From the NCBI RefSeq assembly GCF_007830635.1, contig NZ_VLLA01000001.1:31833-95832 (forward strand): a stretch of DNA of 64,000 nucleotides, written 5' to 3'. This stretch comes from Bradyrhizobium huanghuaihaiense (GTDB lineage Bacteria > Pseudomonadota > Alphaproteobacteria > Rhizobiales > Xanthobacteraceae). Shown here piece by piece: positions 43,489-51,843 of the stretch. Position 1 is the first letter of the stretch; every line of letters starts with the position of its first letter. Made by a program: the position numbers and the translations under genes. The notes under the pieces are model-generated. The model was given only the letters and a program-made list of their open reading frames with translations. It was not told the DNA's origin and searched no databases.

Positions 43489-44516
43489 TACCGCTCCGTC
43501 AGCTTCAGCTCGATGCGGCGGTTGCGCTTGAAGGCCTCTTCCGTGGTGCCGGTGTCGAGCGGCTGGAACTCGCCGAAGCCGGCGGCGACGAGGCGCTGGG
43601 CGGGCACGCCGAGCGAGATCAGGTATTGCACCACCGAGATCGAGCGCGCCGCCGACAGGTCCCAGTTCGACTTGAAGTTCGCACCACTGACGGGCCGCAC
43701 GTCGGTGTGGCCATCGACGCGCAGCACCCAGGGGATGTCGCTCGGGATCTTCTTGTCGAGCTCGATCAGCGCGGCTGCCAAGGTGTCGAGCTCGGCGCGG
43801 CCCTCGGGCAGCAGCACCGCCTGGCCGGTGTCGAAGAACACTTCGGACTGGAATACGAAGCGGTCGCCGACGATGCGAATGTCGGGGCGATTGCCGAGGA
43901 TGGCGCGCAGCCGGCCGAAGAACTCCGAGCGGTAGCGCGACAATTCCTGCACGCGCTGCGCCAAGGCGACATTCAAGCGAGAACCCAGATCGGCGATCCG
44001 GTTCTGCGATTCCTTGTCGCGCTTCTCGGATGCATCGAGCGCCTCCTCCAGCGCCGCCAATTGCCGGCGCAGCGCGCTGATCTGCTGGTTCAGCACCTCG
44101 ATCTGGGCCAGAGCCCGCGCCGAGACCGCTTTCTCGGAGTCCAGCGCCTTGCCGAGTTCGGCGGTCTTTCCTTGCGCGTCGCTGCCGGCGGCAGCCAGGC
44201 CCTCATAGAGGCCCTTGATGCGGTCGCGCTCGGACTCGGCCGAGGCGAGGCCGGCCCTCAGTTGCGAGACCTGGTCGTCGAGCGTGAGCTTGCCCAGCTT
44301 CTCCAGCGACAGCAGCTCGTTGAGCTGGGCGATCTTGGCGTTGAGCTGCTCCAGCGCCTTGTCCTTGCCGGTCACCTCCTGCGACAGGAAGAACTGCACC
44401 ACCAGGAACACCGACAGCAGGAACACGATCGACAGCACCAGCGTCGACAATGCGTCGACGAAGCCGGGCCAGTAGTTGAAGGCGCCTTCACTGCGGCGGC
44501 CGCGGGCTAGAGCCAT
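43488..44516 (-). CDS. Membrane-anchored coiled-coil OmpA/MotB-like protein
   Basis: The 342-residue protein has a short basic tail and one membrane helix (about 22-45; LSTLVLSIVFLLSVFLVV). A long coiled coil (about 50-190) and an OmpA/MotB peptidoglycan-binding domain (about 215-342) follow. The domain holds VDGHTDVRP and AAGFGEFQPLDTG and ends RNRRIELKL. The Asp of PGFVDALS at the start of the helix is where MotB/TolR/ExbD proteins carry the proton-binding Asp. Together with the MotA-like gene upstream it may form an ion-driven stator unrelated to the flagellum. Confidence 0.88.
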   Translation of the reverse strand: MALARGRRSEGAFNYWPGFVDALSTLVLSIVFLLSVFLVVQFFLSQEVTGKDKALEQLNAKIAQLNELLSLEKLGKLTLDDQVSQLRAGLASAESERDRIKGLYEGLAAAGSDAQGKTAELGKALDSEKAVSARALAQIEVLNQQISALRRQLAALEEALDASEKRDKESQNRIADLGSRLNVALAQRVQELSRYRSEFFGRLRAILGNRPDIRIVGDRFVFQSEVFFDTGQAVLLPEGRAELDTLAAALIELDKKIPSDIPWVLRVDGHTDVRPVSGANFKSNWDLSAARSISVVQYLISLGVPAQRLVAAGFGEFQPLDTGTTEEAFKRNRRIELKLTER

Positions 44517-44530
44517 TTACGTCTCCGTTC

Positions 44531-44654
44531 TCTCGTGTCCCGGACGCGCTGCAGCGTGCAACGCTGCTGCGCAGAGCCGGGATCCACCCCTCGTCTCTGG
44601 GCCCCGGCTCAGCGCCGCATCGCTTCGCGCTGCGTCGCGTCCGGGGCACGCGAG
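44531..44654. repeat. Intergenic palindromic repeat, family F copy 2
   Basis: TCTCGTGTCCCGGACGCG and CGCGTCCGGGGCACGCGA are inverted ends. It sits between the two stator-like genes, inside what looks like one operon. Confidence 0.9.
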
Positions 44655-44657
44655 CGT

Positions 44658-45689
44658 CTAACCCTTCTCGGGCTGGCGCGCGAGGCGTTCCAGCAGGCGC
44701 CGGATCTCGCGGTTCTGCTCGCCCTGGCCGTCGGCCCATTCGCGGATCATCTGCTGCTCGGTGCGCATGTGCGAGACCAGCGCCTGGATCGCTTCGGCAA
44801 GGCTCGCCATCGCCGCCGTGGTGCCGCGGCTGGCGCTGCCTTCCTCGAGCACGGAGCGCAAGCGCTCGACCGCGGCCTGAAGCTCGCCGCTGGCAACCCC
44901 GCCGCCGGCGGCGGCGACAGGCACCTCGCCGCGGCCATATTCGCGCACGGTGGTGGCGAGCCAGTCCTCGAGGTCGGTGTAGAAGCGGTTCTGCGCCTGG
45001 CTCGATTGCAGATCGAGGAAGCCGAGGATCAGCGAGCCGGCGAGGCCGAACAGGGAGCTCGAGAACGAGATGCCCATGCCGCCGAGCGGGGCGGCGAGGC
45101 CCTCCTTCAGCGTGTCGAACAGCGCCCCGGAATCGCCGCCGACCTTGAGCCCGTCGATCACCTTGCCGACCGAGCCGACCGTCTCGATCAGGCCCCAGAA
45201 GGTGCCGAGCAGGCCGAGGAAGACCAGGAGGCCGGTCATGTAGCGGGAGATGTCGCGGGCCTCGTCGAGGCGGGTCGCGATCGAATCGAGCAGATGCCGC
45301 ATGGTGGTCTGGGTGATGGTCATCCGCCCGGTGCGCTCGCCGCCCAGGATCATCGCCATCGGCGCCAGCAGTTTCGGATGCCGGGCGGGCGCAAGGCCCG
45401 GATCGGCAATGCGGAAATTGTTGACCCAGGACACCTCAGGGTAGAGCCGGATCACCTGGCGGAAGGCCAGGATGATGCCGATGAACAGGACGCCGCCGAT
45501 CAGGGCATTGAGCCCGGGATTGGCGAAGAAGGCCAGGATGATCTGCTTGTAGAGCACCACGCCGACCAGGGTGCAGAGCACCAGGAAGACCAGCATCCGC
45601 ACCAGGAACACGCTGGGCGAGGACAGTTTTGTGTATTCGATGTCCATGGGGGAGCGGGGCGAGGTGCCAGACGGCATGGCCGGTATCAT
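44658..45689 (-). CDS. MotA/TolQ/ExbB-like membrane protein
   Basis: The 343-residue protein has hydrophobic segments at about 28-50, 60-80, 150-175 and 205-230. The family stretch is LLVFLGLLGTFWGLIETVGSVG, cited by position about 151-172, with GMGISFSSSLFGLAGSL after it. The C-terminus is a helical, charged tail. Such proteins form the ring around MotB-type partners and turn ion flow into motion. Three in-frame ATGs (45689, 45677, 45647) lack clear ribosome sites; the first is given. No flagellar gene is nearby. Confidence 0.87.
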   Translation of the reverse strand: MIPAMPSGTSPRSPMDIEYTKLSSPSVFLVRMLVFLVLCTLVGVVLYKQIILAFFANPGLNALIGGVLFIGIILAFRQVIRLYPEVSWVNNFRIADPGLAPARHPKLLAPMAMILGGERTGRMTITQTTMRHLLDSIATRLDEARDISRYMTGLLVFLGLLGTFWGLIETVGSVGKVIDGLKVGGDSGALFDTLKEGLAAPLGGMGISFSSSLFGLAGSLILGFLDLQSSQAQNRFYTDLEDWLATTVREYGRGEVPVAAAGGGVASGELQAAVERLRSVLEEGSASRGTTAAMASLAEAIQALVSHMRTEQQMIREWADGQGEQNREIRRLLERLARQPEKG

Positions 45690-45930
45690 CCGTTACGAAC
45701 GTGATTGCGGGGCGCACTATGGCACAGGCCCGGCCCAAAAAAAGCGCCGGATACGCCGATTTCGTGGACAGCGCCGGAACCCGAAGCGGAAACCGCGCTT
45801 TGATAGCGTGACATTTGCAAGACTTCGGCATCCCGCAGGCCGCCGGTGCCCTGTGGCTGCCCCGGCTGTTGCCGGCACCTGCCCGTTCTTCCCTCCGCCG
45901 CCCGACGAGACTGACCAAGGGAGTGGTCGC

Positions 45931-46950
45931 ATGAGCGTCGTTTCCGCGATCATCGGGACAGCAGAACGCGTGCCGCTGCCCGATGTCATGATCCGGGCTG
46001 CGATCCAGCGCCTCTGCTCCCGCACCGCAACCCGTCTCGCCGCGCACGATGCGGCCGGCGATGCCGCCATCGCCGGGCGGATGCTGCTGCGGCCGATCGC
46101 CGGGGACGCGGGTGCCGGGGCTGACGAGGTGCCTGCTTCGTTCTTCGCAGAGGTGCTCGGCCCCAACCGCAAATACTCGTGCTGCTTCTACAAGACCGAC
46201 GCGACCACCCTGCAGGAGGCGGAGGAGGAGGCGCTGCGCCAGACCGTGGAGCATGCCGGTCTCGCCGACGGCCAGACCATCCTCGAACTCGGCTGCGGCT
46301 GGGGCTCGCTCTCGCTGTGGATGGCGCGGCAGTTTCCGCACGCCACGGTGACTGCGGTCTCGAACTCGCGGGCGCAGCGCGCCCTGATCGAGGAGGAGGC
46401 GCGGCTGCGCGGGCTGTCCAACCTCCACGCGGTCACCGCCGACATGAACGTGTTTGCGCCCGACAGCCCGTTCGATCGCATCGTCGCGGTCGAGACGTTC
46501 GAGCACGTGATGAACTGGCGCAAGCTGATGACGCGCCTGCGCTCATGGCTCGCGCCCGAGGGGCGCTGCTTCATGCACATCGCCACGCATCGCACCGGCT
46601 CCCATCTGTTCGACCCGATCGATCGCGAGGACTGGGTCGCCCAGCACGTCTTCACCGGCGGGCTGATGCCGAGCCATCACCTCGTCAGGCAGTTCGATGA
46701 CATCTTCACGGTCGAGAAGGAATGGTGCTGGAGCGGCACGCATTATCAGCGCACCGCCAACGACTGGCTCGCCAATTTCGACGCGCATCGCGAGACGATC
46801 GAGGCGGCCTTGCGCAAGGTCTATGGCGATGACACCGGTCTTTGGATGCGCCGCTGGCGCTGGCTGTTCCTGGTGACATCGGGCCTGTTCGGCTATGCCG
46901 ATGGAACCGAATGGGGCGTCAGCCGCTACCGGATGAAGGCGGCGGAGTGA
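45931..46950 (+). CDS. Cyclopropane-fatty-acyl-phospholipid synthase-like SAM methyltransferase
   Basis: The 339-residue protein carries the SAM site LELGCGWGSLSLWMA and the CFA-type stretches KYSCCFYKTDATTL, VETFEHVMNW and FVTGGLMPSHH-like IFTGGLMPSHH. It lacks the N-terminal domain of full CFA synthases (about 380-400 residues), so it may be a related lipid or small-molecule methyltransferase. ATG 45931 follows AAGGGAGTGGTCGC. It is divergent from the MotA-like gene. Confidence 0.85.
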   Translation: MSVVSAIIGTAERVPLPDVMIRAAIQRLCSRTATRLAAHDAAGDAAIAGRMLLRPIAGDAGAGADEVPASFFAEVLGPNRKYSCCFYKTDATTLQEAEEEALRQTVEHAGLADGQTILELGCGWGSLSLWMARQFPHATVTAVSNSRAQRALIEEEARLRGLSNLHAVTADMNVFAPDSPFDRIVAVETFEHVMNWRKLMTRLRSWLAPEGRCFMHIATHRTGSHLFDPIDREDWVAQHVFTGGLMPSHHLVRQFDDIFTVEKEWCWSGTHYQRTANDWLANFDAHRETIEAALRKVYGDDTGLWMRRWRWLFLVTSGLFGYADGTEWGVSRYRMKAAE

Positions 46951-46987
46951 TTGCGATCTTCTGTCGCAGCAGCCGCTGATGGAACCC

Positions 46988-47007
46988 GACTCACAATCCG
47001 GTGAGTC
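46988..47007. promoter_or_regulatory. Palindrome upstream of the RND pump genes
   Basis: GACTCAC and GTGAGTC are perfect 7-bp arms around six bases. The size and spacing fit an operator for a TetR-like repressor, but no such gene is close. It lies 174 bases before the adaptor start. No T-run follows, so it is not a terminator. Confidence 0.3.
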
Positions 47008-47180
47008 CCGAAAAGCCTCAAAAAGTCAGCACGATAGGTCGTGTGACATTGAGCCGCCCGCAGCATCCGTTGCGTCGCAGCAGGTCCATTCTATCTTGAC
47101 GGCATCAGCTGCGCGCAAATCGCCCAGAACGGGCAGGCGCGCGCGTGATCAGATTCAACAATATCGGGGCACTTCACTTC

Positions 47181-48374
47181 ATGTCAGGACTTCGCGCGCG
47201 ATCGGCATGCGTTGCAATGATGCTCGCGGCCCTGGCGCCGCTGCTCGCGGGTTGCGATGAATCGAGTTCGGCCGTCTCTGCCGCTCCGCCCACCGATCCT
47301 GACGTCAGCATCGTCGTCGTCAAGCCGCAGCCCCGCGCCGTGGTGCGCGAACTGCCGGGCCGCATTGCACCGACGCGCGTCTCCGACGTGCGGCCGCGCA
47401 TCTCCGGCATCGTGGTCGAGCGTCTGTTCCGCCAGGGCAGCGAGGTCAAGGCCGGCGATCCGCTCTACCGCATCGATCCGCGTCCGTTCGAGGTCGAGGT
47501 GATGGCCAACGAGGCCGCACTCGCCAAGTCCGAGGCTGCGCTGATGCAGGCCAAGCAGCAGGCGCACCGCATCGCCACCCTCACCAGGGATCGCGCGGCT
47601 CCGGAGGCCGAGAACGAGAAGGCGATCGCCGCCGAACGCCAGGCCCATGCCGAGGTCGAAGGACGCAAGGCCGAGCTCGCCCGCGCCAAGCTCAACCTCG
47701 ACTATGCCACCGTGCGCGCGCCGATCGACGGCGTCGTCGGTGCGGCCCTCGTCAGCGAGGGCGCGCTCGCGGTGCAGAACGAGACCAATCTGGCCACCAT
47801 CCAGCAGCTCGATCCGATCTATGCCGACTTCACCCAGTCGGTGACCGAGCTCAACCAGCTCCGCCGCGCCTTCGAGAGCGGCGATCTCGAGCGCATCGCG
47901 GCCGATGCCGCCAAGGTGCGGCTCGTGCTCGACGACAACACGCTCTATTCGCTCGACGGCAAGCTGCTGTTCTCCGATGCCAAGGTCGACGCCCATACCG
48001 GCCAGGTGACGCTGCGCGGCGAGTTCCGCAATCCCAAGCGCGAGCTGCTGCCGGGCATGTATGTCCGCGTCCGCATCGACCAGGGTCTCGACAGCGATGC
48101 CATCGCGGTGCCGCAGCAGGCGATCCAGCGCAATGGCGGCGGCGGCAGCGAGGTGTTCGTCGTCAAGGACGACAACCACATCGCGGTGCAGCCGGTGCGC
48201 ACGGGCTCGGTGCAGGACGGACTCTGGTTCGTCACCGAAGGCCTGAAGGCCGGTGACAAGGTCGTGGTCGAGGGTTTCCAGAAATTCGCGGCGGGCGACA
48301 GGGTCAAGCCGCAATCCTGGTCCGAGGCGGATGCGACCGCGGACAACCGGCACGCCCAGAAGCTGACGCGGTAA
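47181..48374 (+). CDS. RND efflux membrane-fusion (adaptor) lipoprotein, AcrA/MexA type
   Basis: The 397-residue product has a lipoprotein signal with lipobox LAGC at about residue 24, a beta-barrel and lipoyl half (GRIAPTRVSDVRPRISGIV), an alpha-hairpin, and the second lipoyl half (LNLDYATVRAPIDGVVG). It bridges the inner-membrane pump to an outer-membrane channel. ATG 47181 places the lipobox normally; GTG 47145 would add 12 residues. The pump gene follows after a repeat. No TolC-like gene is in the window. Confidence 0.93.
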   Translation: MSGLRARSACVAMMLAALAPLLAGCDESSSAVSAAPPTDPDVSIVVVKPQPRAVVRELPGRIAPTRVSDVRPRISGIVVERLFRQGSEVKAGDPLYRIDPRPFEVEVMANEAALAKSEAALMQAKQQAHRIATLTRDRAAPEAENEKAIAAERQAHAEVEGRKAELARAKLNLDYATVRAPIDGVVGAALVSEGALAVQNETNLATIQQLDPIYADFTQSVTELNQLRRAFESGDLERIAADAAKVRLVLDDNTLYSLDGKLLFSDAKVDAHTGQVTLRGEFRNPKRELLPGMYVRVRIDQGLDSDAIAVPQQAIQRNGGGGSEVFVVKDDNHIAVQPVRTGSVQDGLWFVTEGLKAGDKVVVEGFQKFAAGDRVKPQSWSEADATADNRHAQKLTR

Positions 48375-48392
48375 CGCTCTCGTGCAGCAAGT

Positions 48393-48537
48393 GTCGTCCT
48401 CATCCTGAGGAGCCCGCCGGAAGCGGGCGTCTCGAAGGATGGCCGCGGGAGAGAGCCGGGCCTTCATGGTTCTCGCGGCGATGCGCAGCATCGTCCGGAG
48501 CGCGCGTTCCGCGCTCCTCACCATGAGGGTCTAACGA
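48393..48537. repeat. Intergenic palindromic element, family G (single copy in window)
   Basis: GTCCTCATCCTGAGGAGC and GCTCCTCACCATGAGGGT are near-inverted ends. Inner pairs include CCCGCCGGAAGCGGGC and GCGATGCGCAGCATCG. It lies between the two genes of the RND pump. Confidence 0.8.
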
Positions 48538-48559
48538 AACAACGAGGATAAAACGGCCA

Positions 48560-51500
48560 ATGGCGAGTTTCTTCATCGACAGGCCGATCTTTGCCTGGGT
48601 GGTCGCGCTGTTCATCTGTCTGATCGGCGCGATCTCGGTGCCGCTGCTGCCGATCGCGCAATATCCGATCATCGCGCCGCCCTCGATCTCGATCTCGACC
48701 AGCTATCCCGGCGCCTCGCCGGAAAACCTCTACAACAGCGTCACGCGGCTGATCGAGGAGGAGCTCAACGGCGCCTCCGGCATCCTCAATTTCGAATCGA
48801 CCAGCGACTCGCTCGGTCAGGTCGAGATCATCGCCAATTTTCAGCCGGGCACCGATACCAGCGCGGCCTCGGTCGAGGTGCAGAACCGCATCAAGCGCGT
48901 CGAGGCGCGCCTGCCGCGCGCGGTGATCCAGCAGGGCATCCTGATCGAGGAAGCCTCCAGCGCGGTGCTGCAGATCATCACGCTGAACTCGACCGACGGC
49001 AGCCTCGATGAGGTCGGCCTCGGCGACTTCATGATCCGCAACGTGCTCGGCGAAATCCGGCGCATTCCCGGCGTCGGTCGCGCCACGCTGTATTCGACCG
49101 AGCGCAGTCTTCGTGTGTGGGTGGATCCCGCAAAACTGGTCGGCTACGGGCTGACCGCCGACGACGTCAACAAGGCGATCGCCGCGCAGAACGCGCAGGT
49201 CGCCTCCGGTAGCATCGGCGCCGAGCCGTCGACCTCGAGCCAGCGCACCTCGGCCCTCGTGCTGGTCAAGGGCCAGCTCTCTTCGCCCGACGAGTTCGGC
49301 GCCATCATCCTGCGCGCCAATGCCGACGGTTCGACCGTGCGCCTGCGCGACGTCGCGCGCGTCGAGGTCGGCGGCCTCAGCTATCAGTTCAACACCCGCC
49401 TCGACGGCAAGCCGACCGCCGGTCTCTCCGTGCTGATGTCGCCGACCGGCAATGCGCTGGCGACCGCGAGCGCGGTCGAGGCCAAGATGAAGGAGCTGTC
49501 GCGCTTCTTCCCGGCCAACATCTCCTACGAGATCCCCTACAACATCACCCCTGTGGTCGAGGCCTCGATCAAGAAGGTGCTGACGACGCTGCTCGAAGCC
49601 GTGGTGCTGGTGTTCGTGGTGATGTTCATATTTCTGCAGAACATCCGCTACACCATCATCCCGACCATCGTGGTGCCCGTGGCGCTGTTAGGGGCCTGCA
49701 GCACGCTGCTGCTCGCCGGCTACTCCATCAACATGCTCTCGATGTTCGGCATGGTGCTCGCGGTCGGCATCCTCGTCGACGACGCCATCGTCGTGGTCGA
49801 GAACGTCGAGCGCATCATGAGCGAGGAAGGCCTGCCGCCGAAGGAGGCGACGCGCAAGGCGATGTCGCAGATCTCGGGCGCCATCATCGGCATCACGCTG
49901 GTGCTGATGGCGGTGTTCGTGCCGATGGCGTTCTTCCCCGGCTCGGTCGGCATCATCTACCGCCAGTTCTCGGTGACCATGGTCGCCGCGATCGGCTTCT
50001 CCGCATTCCTGGCGCTGTCGCTGACGCCGGCGCTGTGCGCCACGCTACTCAAGCCAGTTACGGCCGGCCACGGCCACGCGAAGCGGGGCGTGTTCGGCTG
50101 GTTCAACCGCATGCTCGAGGGCGGCAAAGAGGGCTATTCCCGCACGGTCGGCTTCTCGCTCAAGCGCACCGGCCGGCTGATGCTGGTCTATGTCGCGCTG
50201 CTGGTCGGTCTGTCCTGGGCCTTCGTCAATCTGCCGGGCGGCTTCCTGCCGATCGACGACCAGGGCTTCGTCACCACCGACGTGCAGACGCCCTCGGATT
50301 CGTCCTATGCCCGCACCGAGGCCGTGATCGAGAAGGTCGAGAAATATCTCGCGCAGCGGCCCGGCGTCGACAACGTTACCTTCCTCACCGGCTTCAGCTT
50401 CTCCGGCCAGGGCATGAACACCGCGCAGGCCTTCATCACCTTGAAGCACTGGTCGGAGCGCGGGCCGAAGGACTCCGCCGCTGCCATCGTCAACGACATC
50501 AACCGCGATCTCGGGGCGTCGATCCGCGACGCAAAAATCTCGGCGCTGCAGCCGCCGCCGATCGACAATCTCGGCAACTCCTCGGGCTTCTCGTTCCGCC
50601 TGCAGGATCGCGGCCAGAAGGGCTATGCGGCCCTGATGCGCGCGGCCGACCAGCTGATCGCGGAAGCCAATGCGAGCCCGGTGCTGCAGAAGGTCTATAT
50701 CGAAGGCCTGCCGGAGGCGGGCGTCGTCAACCTCGTGATCGACCGCGAAAAAGCCGGCGCCTTCGGCGTCACCTTCGAGGACATCAACAACACGATCTCG
50801 ACCAATCTCGGCTCGAACTACATCAACGACTTCCCGAACCGCGGGCGCATGCAGCGCGTCGTGGTGCAGGCAGATAGCCGCGACCGCATGCGGACCGAGG
50901 ACATCCTCAACTACAACGTCAAGAACAGCCGCGGCCAGCTCGTGCCGTTCTCCTCCTTCGCTACGGTGGAATGGGCGCGCGGCCCGACGCAGATCGCCGG
51001 CTTCAACTATTATCCGGCGGTGCGCATCTCCGGCGAAGCCAGGTCCGGCTTCACCTCGGGCGATGCCATCGCCGAGATGGAGCGGCTCGCGGGCAAGCTG
51101 CCGCGCGGCTTCGGTTATGAATGGACCGGCCAGTCGCTGCAGGAGAAGCTGTCGGGCTCGCAGGCGCCGTTCCTGCTCGCGCTCTCGGTGTTCGTGGTGT
51201 TCCTGTGTCTCGCCGCGCTCTACGAGAGCTGGACCATCCCGCTCGCGGTGCTGCTCACCGTGCCGCTCGGCATCGTCGGCGCCGTGGCCGCGGCGATGCT
51301 GCGCGGCCTGCCGAACGACGTCTATTTCACCGTCGGCCTCATCACCATCATCGGCCTTGCCGCCAAGGACGCGATCCTGATCATCGAGTTCGCCAAGGAT
51401 CTTCGGAAAGAGGGCAAGCCGCTGGTGGAAGCCACCATCGAGGCCTGCCGCCTGCGCTTCCGCCCGATCCTGATGACGGGCCTTGCCTTCATCTGCGGCG

Positions 51501-51721
51501 TGCTGCCGATGGCCATCGCCCACGGCGCCGGCGGCGCCAGCCAGCAGGCGCTCGGCTCCATCGTGATGGGCGGCATGATCGCCGTGGTGATCCTGGCGCT
51601 GCTGATGGTGCCGGTGTTCTTCGTCTCCGTGCAGCGCGTGCTGGCGGGAGATCGCGAGCCGAAGGCGGCGCGGGACGGCGAGGCCTACGGGCCACCGGCG
51701 CCGGCAAGAGCCGGCCACTGA
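48560..51721 (+). CDS. RND multidrug efflux permease, AcrB/MexB (HAE1) type
   Basis: The 1053-residue protein has the length and two-fold repeat of HAE1 pumps: 12 membrane helices and two large periplasmic loops. The start FFIDRPIFAWVVALFI is typical. The proton-relay Asp pair is seen in GILVDDAIVVVENV (helix 4) and the partner Lys in LAAKDAILIIEFAK (helix 10). It should export hydrophobic drugs, dyes or plant compounds using the proton gradient. ATG 48560 lies after GAGGATAAAACGGCCA. It forms a transporter with the adaptor gene upstream. Confidence 0.96.
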   Translation: MASFFIDRPIFAWVVALFICLIGAISVPLLPIAQYPIIAPPSISISTSYPGASPENLYNSVTRLIEEELNGASGILNFESTSDSLGQVEIIANFQPGTDTSAASVEVQNRIKRVEARLPRAVIQQGILIEEASSAVLQIITLNSTDGSLDEVGLGDFMIRNVLGEIRRIPGVGRATLYSTERSLRVWVDPAKLVGYGLTADDVNKAIAAQNAQVASGSIGAEPSTSSQRTSALVLVKGQLSSPDEFGAIILRANADGSTVRLRDVARVEVGGLSYQFNTRLDGKPTAGLSVLMSPTGNALATASAVEAKMKELSRFFPANISYEIPYNITPVVEASIKKVLTTLLEAVVLVFVVMFIFLQNIRYTIIPTIVVPVALLGACSTLLLAGYSINMLSMFGMVLAVGILVDDAIVVVENVERIMSEEGLPPKEATRKAMSQISGAIIGITLVLMAVFVPMAFFPGSVGIIYRQFSVTMVAAIGFSAFLALSLTPALCATLLKPVTAGHGHAKRGVFGWFNRMLEGGKEGYSRTVGFSLKRTGRLMLVYVALLVGLSWAFVNLPGGFLPIDDQGFVTTDVQTPSDSSYARTEAVIEKVEKYLAQRPGVDNVTFLTGFSFSGQGMNTAQAFITLKHWSERGPKDSAAAIVNDINRDLGASIRDAKISALQPPPIDNLGNSSGFSFRLQDRGQKGYAALMRAADQLIAEANASPVLQKVYIEGLPEAGVVNLVIDREKAGAFGVTFEDINNTISTNLGSNYINDFPNRGRMQRVVVQADSRDRMRTEDILNYNVKNSRGQLVPFSSFATVEWARGPTQIAGFNYYPAVRISGEARSGFTSGDAIAEMERLAGKLPRGFGYEWTGQSLQEKLSGSQAPFLLALSVFVVFLCLAALYESWTIPLAVLLTVPLGIVGAVAAAMLRGLPNDVYFTVGLITIIGLAAKDAILIIEFAKDLRKEGKPLVEATIEACRLRFRPILMTGLAFICGVLPMAIAHGAGGASQQALGSIVMGGMIAVVILALLMVPVFFVSVQRVLAGDREPKAARDGEAYGPPAPARAGH

Positions 51722-51757
51722 GCGCCGGATCGGTCGGCTTGCTTTCTCGGGGTCGTC

Positions 51758-51816
51758 AATCCAGACTGCAGCTCTGGATTGAATGGACATGCATTCGCAC
51801 TGCGGTGCGAATGCAT
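51758..51816. promoter_or_regulatory. Two tandem hairpins before the AAA ATPase gene
   Basis: AATCCAGA (51758-51765) and TCTGGATT (51773-51780) form an 8-bp stem. ATGCATTCGCAC (51789-51800) and GTGCGAATGCAT (51805-51816) form a perfect 12-bp stem with loop TGCG. They lie between the pump stop and the ATPase start, 27 bases before ATG 51844. Neither has a T-run, so regulation or a remnant element is as likely as termination. Confidence 0.5.
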
Positions 51817-51843
51817 AGCCAACCCGCCGATTGAGAGCATGTG

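Noticed and set aside
43042..45689. Zorya defence system
   Set aside because: Only MotA-like and OmpA-like proteins are present; no helicase or nuclease effector is adjacent, and the third gene is a GNAT enzyme.
50045..51790. Minus-strand frame of 581 codons under the RND permease
   Set aside because: Shadow frame with Arg/Asp/Gly-rich product; the plus strand has clear pump motifs.
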